DNA from: Ectocarpus siliculosus
Taxonomy: Eukaryota > Sar > Phaeophyceae > Ectocarpales > Ectocarpaceae
Direction: 5' to 3'
Length of the DNA stretch: 64,000 bases
Assembly (NCBI GenBank): GCA_000310025.1
Contig: FN649738.1
Location: 915,017 to 979,016, forward strand
Made by a program: the position numbers and the translations under genes. The notes beneath the pieces are model-generated. The model was given only the letters and a program-made list of their open reading frames with translations, had not been told where the DNA came from and did no database searches. Below are positions 47,401 through 57,989 of the stretch, one piece after another (position 1 is the stretch's first letter; every line of letters begins with the position of its first letter).

Positions 47401-49947
47401 CACAAAGCATACACAACCTCACGGGGTCCGAGGTCATGCCCCCTACTAGAAGCGGTTCCCTTTTTCAGCCGTCGTACTCTGACTGGCGTCTGGACGATGC
47501 CAATAACAACAAATCGACGCCATTACCAACAACAAAAGACACACACACGCGTACCTGCACTTTGTCCGCCACGAGGTAGACCGAGTAGAACCCGACGCCG
47601 AACTGTCCGATCAGCCCGAGATCTCCGGTCTCTGTCAAGGCCTCCACGAAGTTGGTCGTGCCCGAACGGGCCACGGTTCCAAGGTTCGAGATGAGGTCCG
47701 CCTTCGTCATGCCCACCCCGGCATCTCTGATCGTCAGGGTACGCGCGTCCTGCCGATTTTTTTTTGTTATGTATGTCGTCGTGTTAAATTCCGCCGCACG
47801 TGAACGCGGCGTGCCCCCGAAAGTATCGTGCAGCGCGTGGCGGTCGGAGGCGAGTGAGCCCAACAAGGTACAGCAGTCGTCCTCACTTTAAGAACATTCG
47901 TCCCCGGTTAAAGAACATTCGTCCCCGGTTAAAGAACATTCGTCCCCGGTTTAAGAACATTCGTCCCCGGTTTAAGAACATTCGTCCCCGGTTTAAGAAC
48001 ATTCGTCCCCGGTTTAACAACATTCGTCCCCGGTGAAAGAACATTCGTCCCCGGTTAAAGAACAGTCACCCCCGCTCTTTTATGGACACCAAAAATACGG
48101 ACGCTATACTCCCGGCCATCAGGACACCTTACAGTATGAGGAGCATCACGCCCCACAGAATGCGATACGGTCAAGTGATCACACCACTCACAAAGCTTGG
48201 GGTTGGTTCTAAACACGTTTTTCTTTAGTTCTGACGGCCTTCCTCCCGTGCGATCTCGGCTGGTGCGTCCAGCAAATGAATCGAAATGGATGAAGATCAA
48301 CGTCCAGCACAAATGGGACACACAAAGGACTGCTTTTCTTCTTGTCGCACGCGTGAGGAGCGGTACGGCACTGCCGGTTGTCTTCTGCTCAGTACCTTCA
48401 ACAACCCGTAGCCCTGGTCAAACTCATGCGGACGACGCCTTACGTTGCCACAGGCTAACCAACCCCCGCCCAACCCCAAAAGAGCACCTACTGCGAAAAG
48501 CAACAAAAGCGCAACGACCCCGGCTAACCAACACAAACCCCACCTCCCCTTGTACTATTTCCCCCGCTGGACATCCAACAATATACAATAGTTCACCTTG
48601 TCGGCAGAGATGCGGATTTCGAGGTCCTTAGCGGTGCCGAGCTTGTCCGGGTCTGACACCGACAGGAACCTGATCTTGTCGAGGGCATCCGACGCGTTGC
48701 TGATGAGCTCGCGCAGGAAGATGTCCTTGTTTTTGTAGAGCGAGTTGATGATGATGTCCATCAGGCGGTTCACCTGTTGAAAAACGGTTGCACGTGGCAC
48801 ATATTTGCCGTTTTCGTGGTTGGTTTGAGGGGAGTTGGGAGGTGGAAAAAAACCCGTCAATTATACGGCACGTGTCGCGGGGCAGCAGTCCGTCGCCGAG
48901 ACCGCGGTAATTGTGGAAACATCGTTCGCTGCCGGTATGCCATTACCGCGAAACCGTGAGAGCAGCGGTAGCCTAGCAGCTGTACCCGGGAAGCGACGCT
49001 ACCACCAGCACCAGAAAACTTCAACGTTGCAAACGTTGCCATCTTTGTCTCGCATGCTTCTCTGAGTTTCGTAGTCGCCCCATGACATTATACAACGTAG
49101 CAGGTCATGTCCGACTCAACTATGGGTGAAAAACTCATGTCCCGCGGCATCAGCTGCAGTTTGTGGCAGCAGCTGCTGCTGCTGCTGTACAACACCCAAC
49201 ACCATAACCAGCTAGTGGTCGCAAGATGCACATGACGTGATGCTGTCATGCGTGGGTGCATGTAGAAGTCAAACCACATCTACATGTGAACCACACAACC
49301 CCCTGATCCTCCCGATGAAATTGGACCTTCAAGCCGGCGACCCTGAACGGATGGTACACACAGGTAGCTTGAGAAAGGCTTGCCAAGCAGGCAAGCTTGA
49401 GACACGACGTATCGCCATGATGTCGTTTCTTCGCGGGGAGCAACGGAGCAGAAACATCAATCGTGTGTGACTCCGGCGGAATCTTGCGCGTCGTGACCTT
49501 CGGTTACTGCCCCAGCCGGCACGGAGATACCCGTGACAAGGTACCGTATGCGGCACAAGAAAAAAACCCTAGCGACTTTCAACATCTTGACTCCCAAAAA
49601 ACGTCGCCGGGAGTGATGTGGTATCTACAACAATGCCGCCCCATTACTTGATCTGACAGATATATTGAGGGCTCATGTTGACCCGTAAAAACACTACCAC
49701 CGTGTGGTATTGTAGTGTGTGTGCTTCGGGGGGTGGTATCCTGTGTGACGTGTACTGGTATGCTGTGAGAGTCACATGCGTCAACCAAGTATGCTGTAGC
49801 CTGGCTGTGACGCGTGGCGTACCTCGGCCTGGAACTCGAAAGCCTCCGCTCCGTCCTTCAGCTGCTCCTCGAACGCGGCGTCCATCGTGGACGCCGGTGC
49901 GACAGCCTCTTCAGCCCTAGCCAGCCCCGAGCTGGCGGAACCGCCCC
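35454..49947 (-). CDS. HSP90B1: Endoplasmin (GRP94/HSP90B), ER-resident HSP90 chaperone
   Basis: Seventeen exons join in frame (748 codons): 49947-49823, 48773-48597, 47749-47555, 46733-46637, 46195-46007, 45384-45359, 43476-43333, 42751-42625, 42137-41980, 41210-41118, 40671-40459, 40049-39931, 39288-39147, 38298-38107, 37208-37125, 36541-36437, 35510-35454. The ATPase domain shows [40 protein letters not shown] and [14 protein letters not shown] Glu/Asp-rich linker (exons 5-7) leads to the middle domain ([18 protein letters not shown]) and the C-terminal dimer domain ([27 protein letters not shown]). The end, [14 protein letters not shown], carries a DEL-type ER-retention signal, separating it from cytosolic (MEEVD) and plastid HSP90. 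ATP-driven folding of secretory and membrane proteins in the ER is the known family role. The signal-peptide exon upstream of 49947 was not found. Intron 15 has a GC donor, and exon 6 is only 26 nt. Confidence 0.97.
37047..37110. repeat. (AC)n microsatellite
   Basis: A nearly pure CA/CG dinucleotide array lies in GRP94 intron 15, starting about 15 bp downstream of the GC donor, so the sense strand is (GT)n. It offers many competing GT dinucleotides right after the real splice site. Confidence 0.9.
38370..38525. repeat. Three tandem copies of a roughly 57-bp unit
   Basis: The units share GCATCAGAA-like, GAGGAGCACT-like, GACGAGAAGTC and ACAGAGGTATGCA. They lie in the GRP94 intron upstream of the 38298 exon. 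Confidence 0.75.
38885..39140. repeat. Tandem duplication, unit about 145 bp, abutting a GRP94 donor
   Basis: Copy 1 starts at 38885 and copy 2 at 39030. They share CAGTGT.TCCCG, CAGCCAAC.GGCT, TCTTACAAGG.GACCGC and GGTCCAAG. The second copy ends within about 7 bp of the donor of the 39288-39147 exon. Confidence 0.75.
39491..39687. mobile_element. MITE-like element, 197 bp, CAGTCG ends and TA duplication
   Basis: Left end CAGTCGTGCATCGCGTAAGG and right end, complemented, CAGTCGAACCTCGGGTATGG form an inverted repeat of about 28 bp with a few mismatches, flanked by TA on both sides. Internal AAGGACA...TTTTTT segments are also inverted. CAGT termini with TA duplication fit the Tc1/mariner-pogo class. 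It sits in a GRP94 intron and encodes nothing. Confidence 0.75.
40678..40965. repeat. Degenerate tandem repeats in a GRP94 intron
   Basis: Four degenerate units contain GGAAGTCATCGACGA, GCACAACGGC and GGTTTCCAATGATG or GGTTCGAATGA variants. One variant looks like a tRNA T-loop (GGTTCGAA) but lacks a stem. Confidence 0.65.
42262..42590. repeat. Pyrimidine-rich minisatellite, unit about 70 bp
   Basis: About four to five units, each with CTGCCATGCGAGTCC-like, CCCGTCCCATCCCATCCC-like and AAACCACGA-like parts. They lie in the GRP94 intron between exons 42751-42625 and 42137-41980. The G-rich strand is the sense strand. Confidence 0.75.
42888..43117. mobile_element. MITE-like element, family 1, copy B
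   Basis: About 230 bp. The left arm runs ACACCGTAGGTTGCA...ACACCCCCTGGACCGATTTTC...AAAGCTTGATTACTC; the right arm is its inverted form (GAGCTTTGAAGATCGGTCC...GTGTGTGATATC). Internal GTCGAGAGCTTTCCGAACACG is shared with the other copies. It lies in the GRP94 intron between exons 43476-43333 and 42751-42625. Confidence 0.8.
44132..45006. repeat. Pair of about 93-bp direct repeats 779 bp apart
   Basis: 44132-44224 and 44911-45004 share CCTCGGTATCGGCGTGTCAC, GGCCATGGTAATTCTCTCC, CGCGTCAGAAAAGGAATTCA and a following TTCRTCATCGG with few mismatches. They lie in the GRP94 intron upstream of the 43476 exon. The intervening DNA contains a hairpin and no coding frame of note. Either a duplicated segment or the ends of a small element. 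Confidence 0.75.
44803..44860. repeat. Hairpin AGGGTCGAATCCGT...ACGGATTTCGACCCT
   Basis: A 14-15 bp stem with one extra base in one arm closes a short loop; weaker pairing continues outwards (ATACTATGG with CCATATAT). It lies between the two direct repeats described above. Confidence 0.7.
45767..45958. repeat. Two tandem copies of a roughly 95-bp unit
   Basis: Both copies contain CAGCGCAATACRCGCACGAG, ACATGGGGAAAGAATG and GAGAGAGAGGGAAAG, followed by CTTCACCCC. They lie in the GRP94 intron just downstream of the exon ending at 46007. The purine-rich strand is antisense. Confidence 0.85.
47285..47482. repeat. Two direct repeats of about 70 bp, offset 129 bp
   Basis: 47285-47355 and 47414-47482 share AAGCGGTTCCC, TTTTCAGCCGTCG and an upstream CTCAC.GG.TYCGAG.TCATG block. 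They lie in a GRP94 intron. Confidence 0.75.
47886..48070. repeat. 21-bp minisatellite, eight copies plus a partial
   Basis: The unit AAGAACATTCGTCCCCGGTT (plus one base) repeats head to tail with only one or two changes per copy, in the GRP94 intron between exons 48773-48597 and 47749-47555. Because 21 is a multiple of three, a frame stays open and reads (F/L)KNIRPR repeatedly; I consider that incidental. Confidence 0.92.
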
Positions 49948-50450
49948 CTAGACAGGTCAAGGAACCAACCCGATAAGATAAAAATAAATCAGCGAGTGCT
50001 TCCTTTTGGTATTTGCTTTCTTTGATTTGACAAGGAGTGGACATCAAACTGCTGTTTGTTGGCCATGGGATGAAGTAGAGTGCGGATATCCACAAACCCG
50101 TCGAAAAACATCATGGGTGGACGCGTGTGTATCGTCAAACATATGTAGGGGGTGTCTCGGAGCTTGTGACAAGTTCAGGCCTGCGGGTGCCCGTCGTGTG
50201 CACGATCGAGACTCGCGCGGGACACAGCCTCCCACTGCGATACCATCGGAGCTTCATGCTATTAATAACACATCAACCACCGTTCTATTTGAGCAGGGCA
50301 GAGAAAATCACAACGGTAAGTCGGCGTCATGGGTATTCAGTGGGACGACAAAGTATCAACAGCCCCCCGGTTGATATTAATATTTATATTTAACATCCCC
50401 GGAAACAATATCCAAACACGGTAAGAAGGGATCGTCCGGTGCGCGGGTAG

Positions 50451-50690
50451 CTACCGTACTTGTAAGTTGCATAAGATATCACACCTCCTGGACCGATTTT
50501 CAAAGCTCGATTACTCCACGACCAAGAGGATGCCGAAGGCAAAAGATACGTGTTCGGAAAGCTCTCGACAGCGGGACGGTTCTAACTCCGCCATTTTCGG
50601 CACCGCCGCTCCTTCTGTTGTGGAGTAATCGAGCTTTGAAAATCGGCCCAGGGGGTGTGGTGTCTGATGTGCAACCAACCTACGGTGCAC
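50451..50690. mobile_element. MITE-like element, family 1, copy C (best preserved)
   Basis: About 240 bp. The left arm has TCACACCTCCTGGACCG, ATTTTCAAAGCTCGATTACT and the right arm the inverted form, ending TGCAACCAACCTACGGTGCA. The internal part is in the opposite orientation to copies A and B. It lies upstream of the first GRP94 exon found here. Confidence 0.82.
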
Positions 50691-52557
50691 TAACCGCTGA
50701 ACGAACTTTCAACACGTCCATCGCTGGTAGACTGAAGTCCGCCCTTCTTTGGGGTATCTACAAGACGGAGGACCAGCGTATGGAGTATGGAGGGGTAAAG
50801 CAGCATCCCGACTTTCCACAAACACTCTTTGACGCAGCGACGGAGCGACCGCTAGCGCACGAGAGTCACCACAGCAGTAGCAGCGGGTTGGTGGGGCGGG
50901 GGTCTACACAAAGACGGTGAGATGGGTACGAGGCGGTGCGATTTTCGTCTTCTCTTTTTTCGCCAAGCAAAAATCCAGCTACAATCTGGCGGCTGTTCAA
51001 AGAGAGGAAGGGTGCCTACCATCGCCTTCCACACGGCCACCCAACTGGCCAACCTCCACCCCCCCACTTCGAACGCCAACTCCTTCTACGGTATGCCTAA
51101 CAAGGTACACTCCAATTTTGTTCTCTGTGTGGGACTCCCAAGGCAACCATCGTCATCTTTGATGCGGTGGAACTCTGGACCAGCAGCAGCATCTTCTGCA
51201 CAGAAGAAGTTGCGCTGCAAGCCTCTCGTGATGCCCGGTGCCGTCCTGCCTCAACACCGCCGCCTCCAGGGCTACAACGCGTGTACGGGCGACGGTCTAT
51301 CATGGCGTGCCTGCACGCAGCGCAGCTGATGTGCGCCGTATCCCCCGCTGTCGTGCGTCCAGGAGAGCTCGAAATTTTCGTGGCTGCGTCCTTGTCCGGT
51401 CGTTTGGATCTAGAACCGCCCGAGCCTAAAATGCTCTCCCACACACACAGAGACAGGGCCAGGGCAAATGCACAGCACTACCACCACCCTTGGTTTGGCG
51501 AGCAGTTTCTACGCGCATGGTCGATGTCACAGGGGCGAGGGGAGTGGATTCTGCGAGGGCCCAAGACACCACACGACACTCAGAGAAAGAGGTGCTACCG
51601 GTTTTCGGATGTTTGCACGAGGCAAGAGTGTGCGGTGTGCGCGTGAAAAGAGACGTCTCACAGAAGAAGCGGTTGGCACTCACATGGGGTAGAGGACTGG
51701 AGCGCGGCGGCAGCGCACAGGGCTACAAATCGTGGTCTTCTCATGGTAGCTGTGGATACGTCAGATACGTGGTGTTTGTGTGCGGCGGGAGGGCTGCTGC
51801 AGCGGTGCACCGAAATTTATGGGTTTCGACTCGTCCGGATGTTCTGGTGGGGAGGGGCCTCTGGGTCGCCTTATCTTTATGTAAGTCGATATTGCGCTAA
51901 TGTCCCCGCATACTTGGCCGTTCCGGATTGGTCGAGAGGACAGGGATCGAAAAACAGGCTCACAGCGTCGGTTTTTGCTCACAGCCAACAGCACACATAC
52001 GCCTACACGGGTTTATGTGTCTGTATTGTATCACATGTCCAACTAACTACCAACCCCTCCCGGGCTGCTGTTGTTTGTGGCACGGTATAATTGTCTTGTT
52101 GCAATAGTGTAGAATAATGTCCCGGCCCTCTCGTGGAACTACACTGCTGTAACCATTAGATAATTGTTCAGGAAGGCTCCCAAGCCGTACGTCTCCACGA
52201 TAAAGCACGAGCTACTTACTGAGCTATCGGATAAAGAATTAAAGCGGTCCGGCGGCTGCGCTTGAATGTTACGCCTTTTTTCTGACGAAGTAATGCATAC
52301 TTTTTTCAATATCGAGCCAAATCGAGCATCGGAATTTTGATGAGGAGATGGGGTTTTGCGCGGTCTGGCACCATTGCTACAGCAGTAATCACAAACCAAA
52401 GGCGCATTGAACTTTCTCACAGCTATTATATTCCCAAAGCTCTTCGGCACGCGTGCACCAAATATATTGCAATCAATAAATAGACTAGACTAATACTACA
52501 TACTCTGCGTTGTGCATCAGTAGCAACGCAATCCATTCTGGTCCATGTCAATCAAGG
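50691..52557. other. Region between HAD-like gene and GRP94; GC-rich unassigned segment
   Basis: No gene is recognised. The part at 51000-51650 is GC-rich with long open frames on both strands: plus-strand 51301-51645 begins MACLHAAQLMCAVSPAVV, and minus-strand 51444-51097 is also open. It may hold the missing 5' exon(s) of GRP94 on the minus strand or be the 3' UTR of the HAD-like gene. I could not find a signal-peptide exon with a matching phase. Confidence 0.3.
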
Positions 52558-55500
52558 CTACAATTTCGAAGAAAACCCATCACAGGCACTCGTGTACAGC
52601 CCCGCCCTCTCTGGTGCTAATCGCTTCAAAATCTGCACCAAGAAAACATTATGGTTGGACGCATCAGCAGCAGCAGCACGGACAGCAACGTCGTCCTGGT
52701 CGATCGCCAGAAACGGTTCTGCCCGTACGATATGTCGCTCGAGAGCCGTGTCGAAAGGTACAGGCCGTCCCGTCACCATGTCCCTGACGTCAACGATGTG
52801 GGCACCGCTGCCGCTGCCGTCAGGACGCCAGTGCCCGATGTTGTCGTCGAACATGACCGGCCACACCTTCCACGGAACGAGAGAGGTAGTTGGCCGACGT
52901 GGCATGCGGGGACTGTTGTCAAGCGCCACATTGTCACCTGGAACGAACCGTCGTCCTTTCCTTGCCGCGCGTAATCGAGGTACAACATAATGGGATAGGA
53001 AGCAAAATTTGGAACGTTTAAAACGCCCCACTAGGTCAAGCACCACAGTAACCGGCCACAGGAGAAGCCAGGCGGCACGGAAACGAAACAAATACGCCAC
53101 AATCACCGGAGCAAGCTCTGGAATGCCACAAAGAGGACAGGTGCCTACATCCAGGCAGCTTCGGACAACGGCACTTTACCTTCGGACTGTCGGACAGGTC
53201 GACCGGAAGAACCTTCCCCGCCTCGGCGGACTCCAGGTTCTTCCGCCAGAACGGGTAGAAGTCTCGCAGGGCCAGGCACCGCCCGTGATTGTTTCTCTCA
53301 CCACTCCCGGCGATCCCATTGGTCGACTCGCCGCAGCTAGGCGGGGGAGCGGCGGCGGTGGTGGTGGCGGCGGCGGGCTTTGGTGCCACGGAGCCTGCCG
53401 GTGGGAGCGGGGCGCTCACAACCCGTTCGCAGATGGCGTCGTGGGCGTCCGCGACTGACCGGTAGACGGGATGGCCCTTACTCTCGATCGACCTGGTTCG
53501 GCGACACGGAAGGCAGACACAGCACGAGGTGCGGTGGAGGAGGTCACGATACATTCGAAGCGCGCTCGTGAGACCACCACCAGAAAACGGATGGCCAAAA
53601 AAAAAAGAAACACGACACGGCGGTGGGAAAAGGCAAGCGGTGCGTGCACATGTTACCTTTTTGAGGGTGAGGTTGGTGGTCACGCCGTGAGAGGAACCAT
53701 CAGTACGAGGTGCTAACCCAGAGGTAAAGTTCTTGGTTACCTCAAAGCGATCTGTCTCTAAAACAGCAGCCAGCGTTGAGGCCCTTCAGGGGGGCCAGGG
53801 AGCGGCGCCGCATGCATCTAGTGAACAGCTGGGTAGAGCAGAAGAAGCCTCACACACCTGAGCTGGTGTCGGTCCTGAGGATTGTCAAGAGTGCCCATGA
53901 CGAGGGCTAGCCCTTCCTCATCTCGGAAGAAGGCTCCGACCGTGTTGTGGCCATGGCTGCCTTCGGCCTGGTCCGTTAAGTGAACGCGGTAGTCTCCGCG
54001 CCCGTCACTGCGGGTATCAGGTGGGCGGCACCGCGGCATGCGATCGAAAGACAAAAACGCCTCTATGGGGTGAAACCGACGGGTAGTCACGAGGCCATGG
54101 AAGGCGGGAGGTGTGCTGCGGTTCTGCGATATACTGGCGAAACGGCGATGGATGGCGCGACACGTTGATCTACTCTCCGATGAAGGCGTGGTGACTGCTT
54201 GCCAATCCGGAGCAAGCCGATATAGAGATCTGGCCTCAGCCAGCACAGCACCCCCCACGGTCAACAACCAAAATACTCTCGGCGGCCGGCCGTCCGACAA
54301 CGCGGGGTCTGGCGCGCATCCCACTAACCGCACCCAGCAAACAGAGATGACTGATCCATAATCGAAGGCTTCGGGAGAATCTCAACTTGTCTTTTCATAA
54401 AATTCATCTTGTAAGTAGTATACATCTTCACACTAGAAACTAAATATCGCACCTTCAGACCACGCACTGCAAAAAAGAACAATTCGAACTAGTTCCAAAA
54501 ATGTCCTCAAAGAACATGATCCCCAGGCACTAGTGAGCTCCGGCGGGTAAACGGAGGAGAAAATTCGTGAAGTGTACTCCGTGGTCACCTGCCGTCCATT
54601 TTTGCCCCAGGGAACAGGGGATGCTCCCCCTCGCAGAACGCGTTGTACTCTCTGGAGACCTCCGCAATGTCGTCACCGAAGGTTCGGAACACCACGCCGA
54701 AGTCCGCGTTTGCCTCCTTGAGGGCTAGAAGGCACCGGAAAAATGACGGGAGAATGTAGAGACTGCGAGGCCCGGTCACCAAAGACATGGAGGGGGTTAC
54801 GGGCTTATGGGAAGGGGCTCGGTGCTTTGGGGTAGCGGTTGGGCAATTATGGGAGGGGATTGAGGACTTGTGGTGTCGATGCTTGGGTTGAAACGTTCAG
54901 AGCGGGGGCATGAGTCAGCTAGTCGTGGAAAAGCGGGATGTGGATCATGAAAAAGCGGGATGTGGATCATGATCAGTCGATTTCTTGCGCTTGCCCGACG
55001 AGAGCCTGCGACCACCCTGGCCGTGCGGGTGTACCGCAATATGTGTCCGCTTTGCCACTCTTTCCTAATAACACGTGGGGTATTGTGTAGCTTCTCTTTC
55101 ATCACAAAAGGGAAATGCATGCAGCCTTACGCCTACGTGAAAACGAAATTGAAACGCCTCGAGCCAGGCTATCGCTACAACGTCAAGTCGGCACAGTTGT
55201 TCACTCCTGACTAGTCCTACAAACAGCACGAACCAACAGCTAGCAGGAAGTGACGAAAGAGGACGAGCTGTTACCTCTCTCTCCCCGCCAATCCCGCCCC
55301 CTTCGCAAGTGGACTCTTCGCCACGGCCTCCGGTAGCGCCAGCGCCTTCTCGAGCTTCAGATACTCCGCCCGTAGGCCAACGCCAGGCTGACCATCCTCT
55401 GTAAAACACCCCTTGGAAACAAGACGTCATGCATGACGCGGAAAATGGGAAGGCAGGAAGGGCGCGAAAGAACAAAAGAGGAGTGTTTTTTTATCGCTTG

Positions 55501-57989
55501 CTCTTCTGGACTGTGCTGCCAGGAGAGCTTGAGAGGTGGCAACCTCGGTAGTATCTACGCTGGACTAGTGCGAAATTTCCTCCAAGAACTTGTCTGCACG
55601 ACTGTATACTCGCCATCGATAAGTGCTGATCTACGTTCAAAGCCAACGGTGTAACAAGTGTAAGTGTGTGGGGGGTGATGCAAACCAAAATACCCCCAAG
55701 ATCATCGCTATTGGCCGATCTTGCGGGAAGCACGGCAAGGACAATTTAGGGGAAATTCTTTTTGAGAAGGGCAGGTCAAGTTCGGTCACACATCAACATC
55801 TTCCCTTAACCACAGAACGGCGACGTGGCGTTGGAAACCCTAAAGCATGTGTTCGCTTGACCATGTTGACGCATCTCACCCGCAAACCCATTGTGCTCAT
55901 GATCGCCCCGTTCGCCCAACAGCAGGTAGCACCACAACCTGTGCACACAGGCTCCATACGCTCAGCAAGCCCCCAGCGCCTACCTTCCTCTCGTCCCTGA
56001 TATCCTTCATCCGCCGATTGTCCTTTCCCTCCGCGTCTCCGAACTCTTGGTGCAAAAAGTCCGAGTACGACACGAGAGCTACTGGGGCGGTCTCCTGGTG
56101 GTTCTGTGGCTGAAGGCCACGCGGCCCAGATGGCGTTCTCCTCAGACTAGGCTCTGTGGAGGGGGGGGCCTTGCGGATAGGGGAGGAGAAACTCTAACAC
56201 GCGATATATTGGTTGCGGCGAGAAATAAGATAGGTATGTTGTTGGGTTGCGGCTCATGTTAGTTAGAACACGGGCACCTACACCTGGGCTGGCGAGATGT
56301 CATGGAAGTGTTCAGGGTTTGTTTCGTCAACAAAACAAATTCGACTATATCGAGCGTTGAAAGGACGAATAGAGCGAGGGGAGGAGAGGGGAGGGGGGCA
56401 CCGTAGCTGCAGAGGGGGGCTACACCAACGTGCACACAGGCGTGAGAGATGGATAGTGTCGAATGGATCGAAGATGGCCTTCAAAGGGAGGAGGGTTTAC
56501 AAACAACGGAGGCGAAGACGGAGCACGCTATTGTGTGGACTGAAACAATGTCTGACCCCGGTACCGTGCGTTAATAGCGCCAGCGGAGACGTCGGGTATC
56601 CAAGGGACCACTAATTCCAGATGATAGGATGCTGTGAGACGCATGGAGCTTGTCACATCCATGGCATCATTCAGCCCAAAAACTGGTTTGCAGCAGGTAC
56701 AGTTGTGCGTTCGACGAACCATTCTCGCACTGCCACCCTCTTTTCGTCCAACACTTTGTGCTCATCAATCCCAGGGACGTCTGCTAAAGCCACCAGCTCG
56801 AGTTACCCGCCCCCGTCCTTGTCAGCCATCGTTAGGGCAGAAAACCCGCTCTGATTTGCCCCTTCTGGCGGCCCTTTCCTTCAAGCTCTCATCTCACCCC
56901 ATTCCATGTCCATACCGACGTTTCCTTTGCGCCGGAATGTTCCACGTGCCCCCAGCATATATCCGCGAGCACGCTGTTGAGGACCTATTCCACACGAATG
57001 GTGACAGCAGAGGCCATGCCAGCGTTCGGCATGCCGTGTACGTTTGGCGTCGAAAGCGTTGCAACCGAGGGTATTCGTTGAGCCGCAATCCGAGCCTCTT
57101 GGGCGGAACCTTTACGGATAGTTTGTGCGTTTCGTGCCCTCTAACAGCGGGACATACTGCGTGTGCGCATGGCAAACTACGTAGGGGGAAATGGTTCCGC
57201 TTTCAATCACGCCGCGAGCGACAATTTACACAGCCAGAGGGCAAGCACCCTAGTAACAAAGGCTATACCCGCCGCACTAAGATCAAGGGGAATTTTGGTA
57301 CGTCCGGAGCCTTGAAGGCTGCAGAGCGTAGAAAGGAGGTGAAGCGACGGCATACAACGGATTCTTCCGAGAGAGGTGATGGCGCAAGTGCATCAGTTCA
57401 CCTACGATGTATTTGCACGAATAGGCTGCCGATAACACGAAACGTGCCGGCTTCAACCCAACGGTATACCTAGGTACCGGAAGGAGTCAGGCACTGAGTG
57501 TGTCATTCAAAGCGAAAATCTCATCACCTATGCTGCTTTTCAACAATATAATACCCTGTAGAAGATAGCGTTGGAAGATTGCCTATCACCGGTACAGCAG
57601 TATCGAGGACTTCTGAAGATCTTCCAATCAATTGATACCTGGGATTGGGTCTTCCGACCGGCTGGGTCAACCATGATCAGAGTCTTGTTCAGGTCGAAGT
57701 GCAGAATCAATCGCGTCCCCGTAGTTCGTAGCACCTGCGCTATTTCTTGTCCAAGACGCTTCGCTGCTGCTCCAGCCCCATTTTCCTTCCCCCATTCCTC
57801 CGAGGGGCGTGGAGCCGCCAAACACACGCGCCTGCAATCCTGGAGCCTGTAGTTCCTGCCGGAGGGGGGGGTTACCTTTCCCCAGGTAGCGGGGTAGATA
57901 CCGCGGTGGCATCGCGGTCTTTGGCAGAAGAACGCCGTCGAACTCCTCGTGGCTCGGCCACCGATAGTTCGGCCGCTGGTTCCGAACAT
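52558..57989 (-). CDS. Conserved HAD-superfamily-like protein with DxNxT motif
   Basis: Supported exons on the minus strand: 57989 to about 57662, about 56330-56281 (uncertain), 56103-55984, 55396-55275, about 54762-54589, 54007-53858, 53492-53180, 52866-52558 (TAG). The first ends with LILHFDLNKTLIMVDPAG, matching HAD motif I (DxDxT) with Asn for the second Asp. Later parts read LPSFFRCLLALKEANADF, VVFRTFGDDIAEVSREYN, AFCEGEHPLFP and MFDDNIGHW...HIVDVRD. The FDDN could be the HAD motif IV acidic pair. I recall a widely conserved but uncharacterised protist/algal family with this order. Loss of the second motif-I aspartate, the usual general acid/base, suggests it is not a standard phosphatase. 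Phases of the last four exons match perfectly; the joins between 57662 and 54762 do not all resolve. A Pro/Ala/Thr-rich insert (about 53380-53300) is likely disordered. Confidence 0.82.

Noticed and set aside
47800-48036. Open frame of (F/L)KNIRPR repeats
   Set aside because: It is produced by a 21-bp minisatellite inside a GRP94 intron; unit length divisible by three keeps it open.
47886-48070. Regular short repeats that could suggest a CRISPR-like array
   Set aside because: There are no unique spacers; the units are directly adjacent, and the context is a eukaryotic intron.
48055-48321. Minus-strand frame with CEWC...H...C spacing like a zinc-binding motif
   Set aside because: It lies in a GRP94 intron next to a minisatellite, and too few ligands are visible to support a zinc finger.
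56634-57473. 279-codon plus-strand open frame with basic C terminus
   Set aside because: It lies opposite an intron of the HAD-like gene, shows no domain or signal, and its composition resembles surrounding non-coding DNA.
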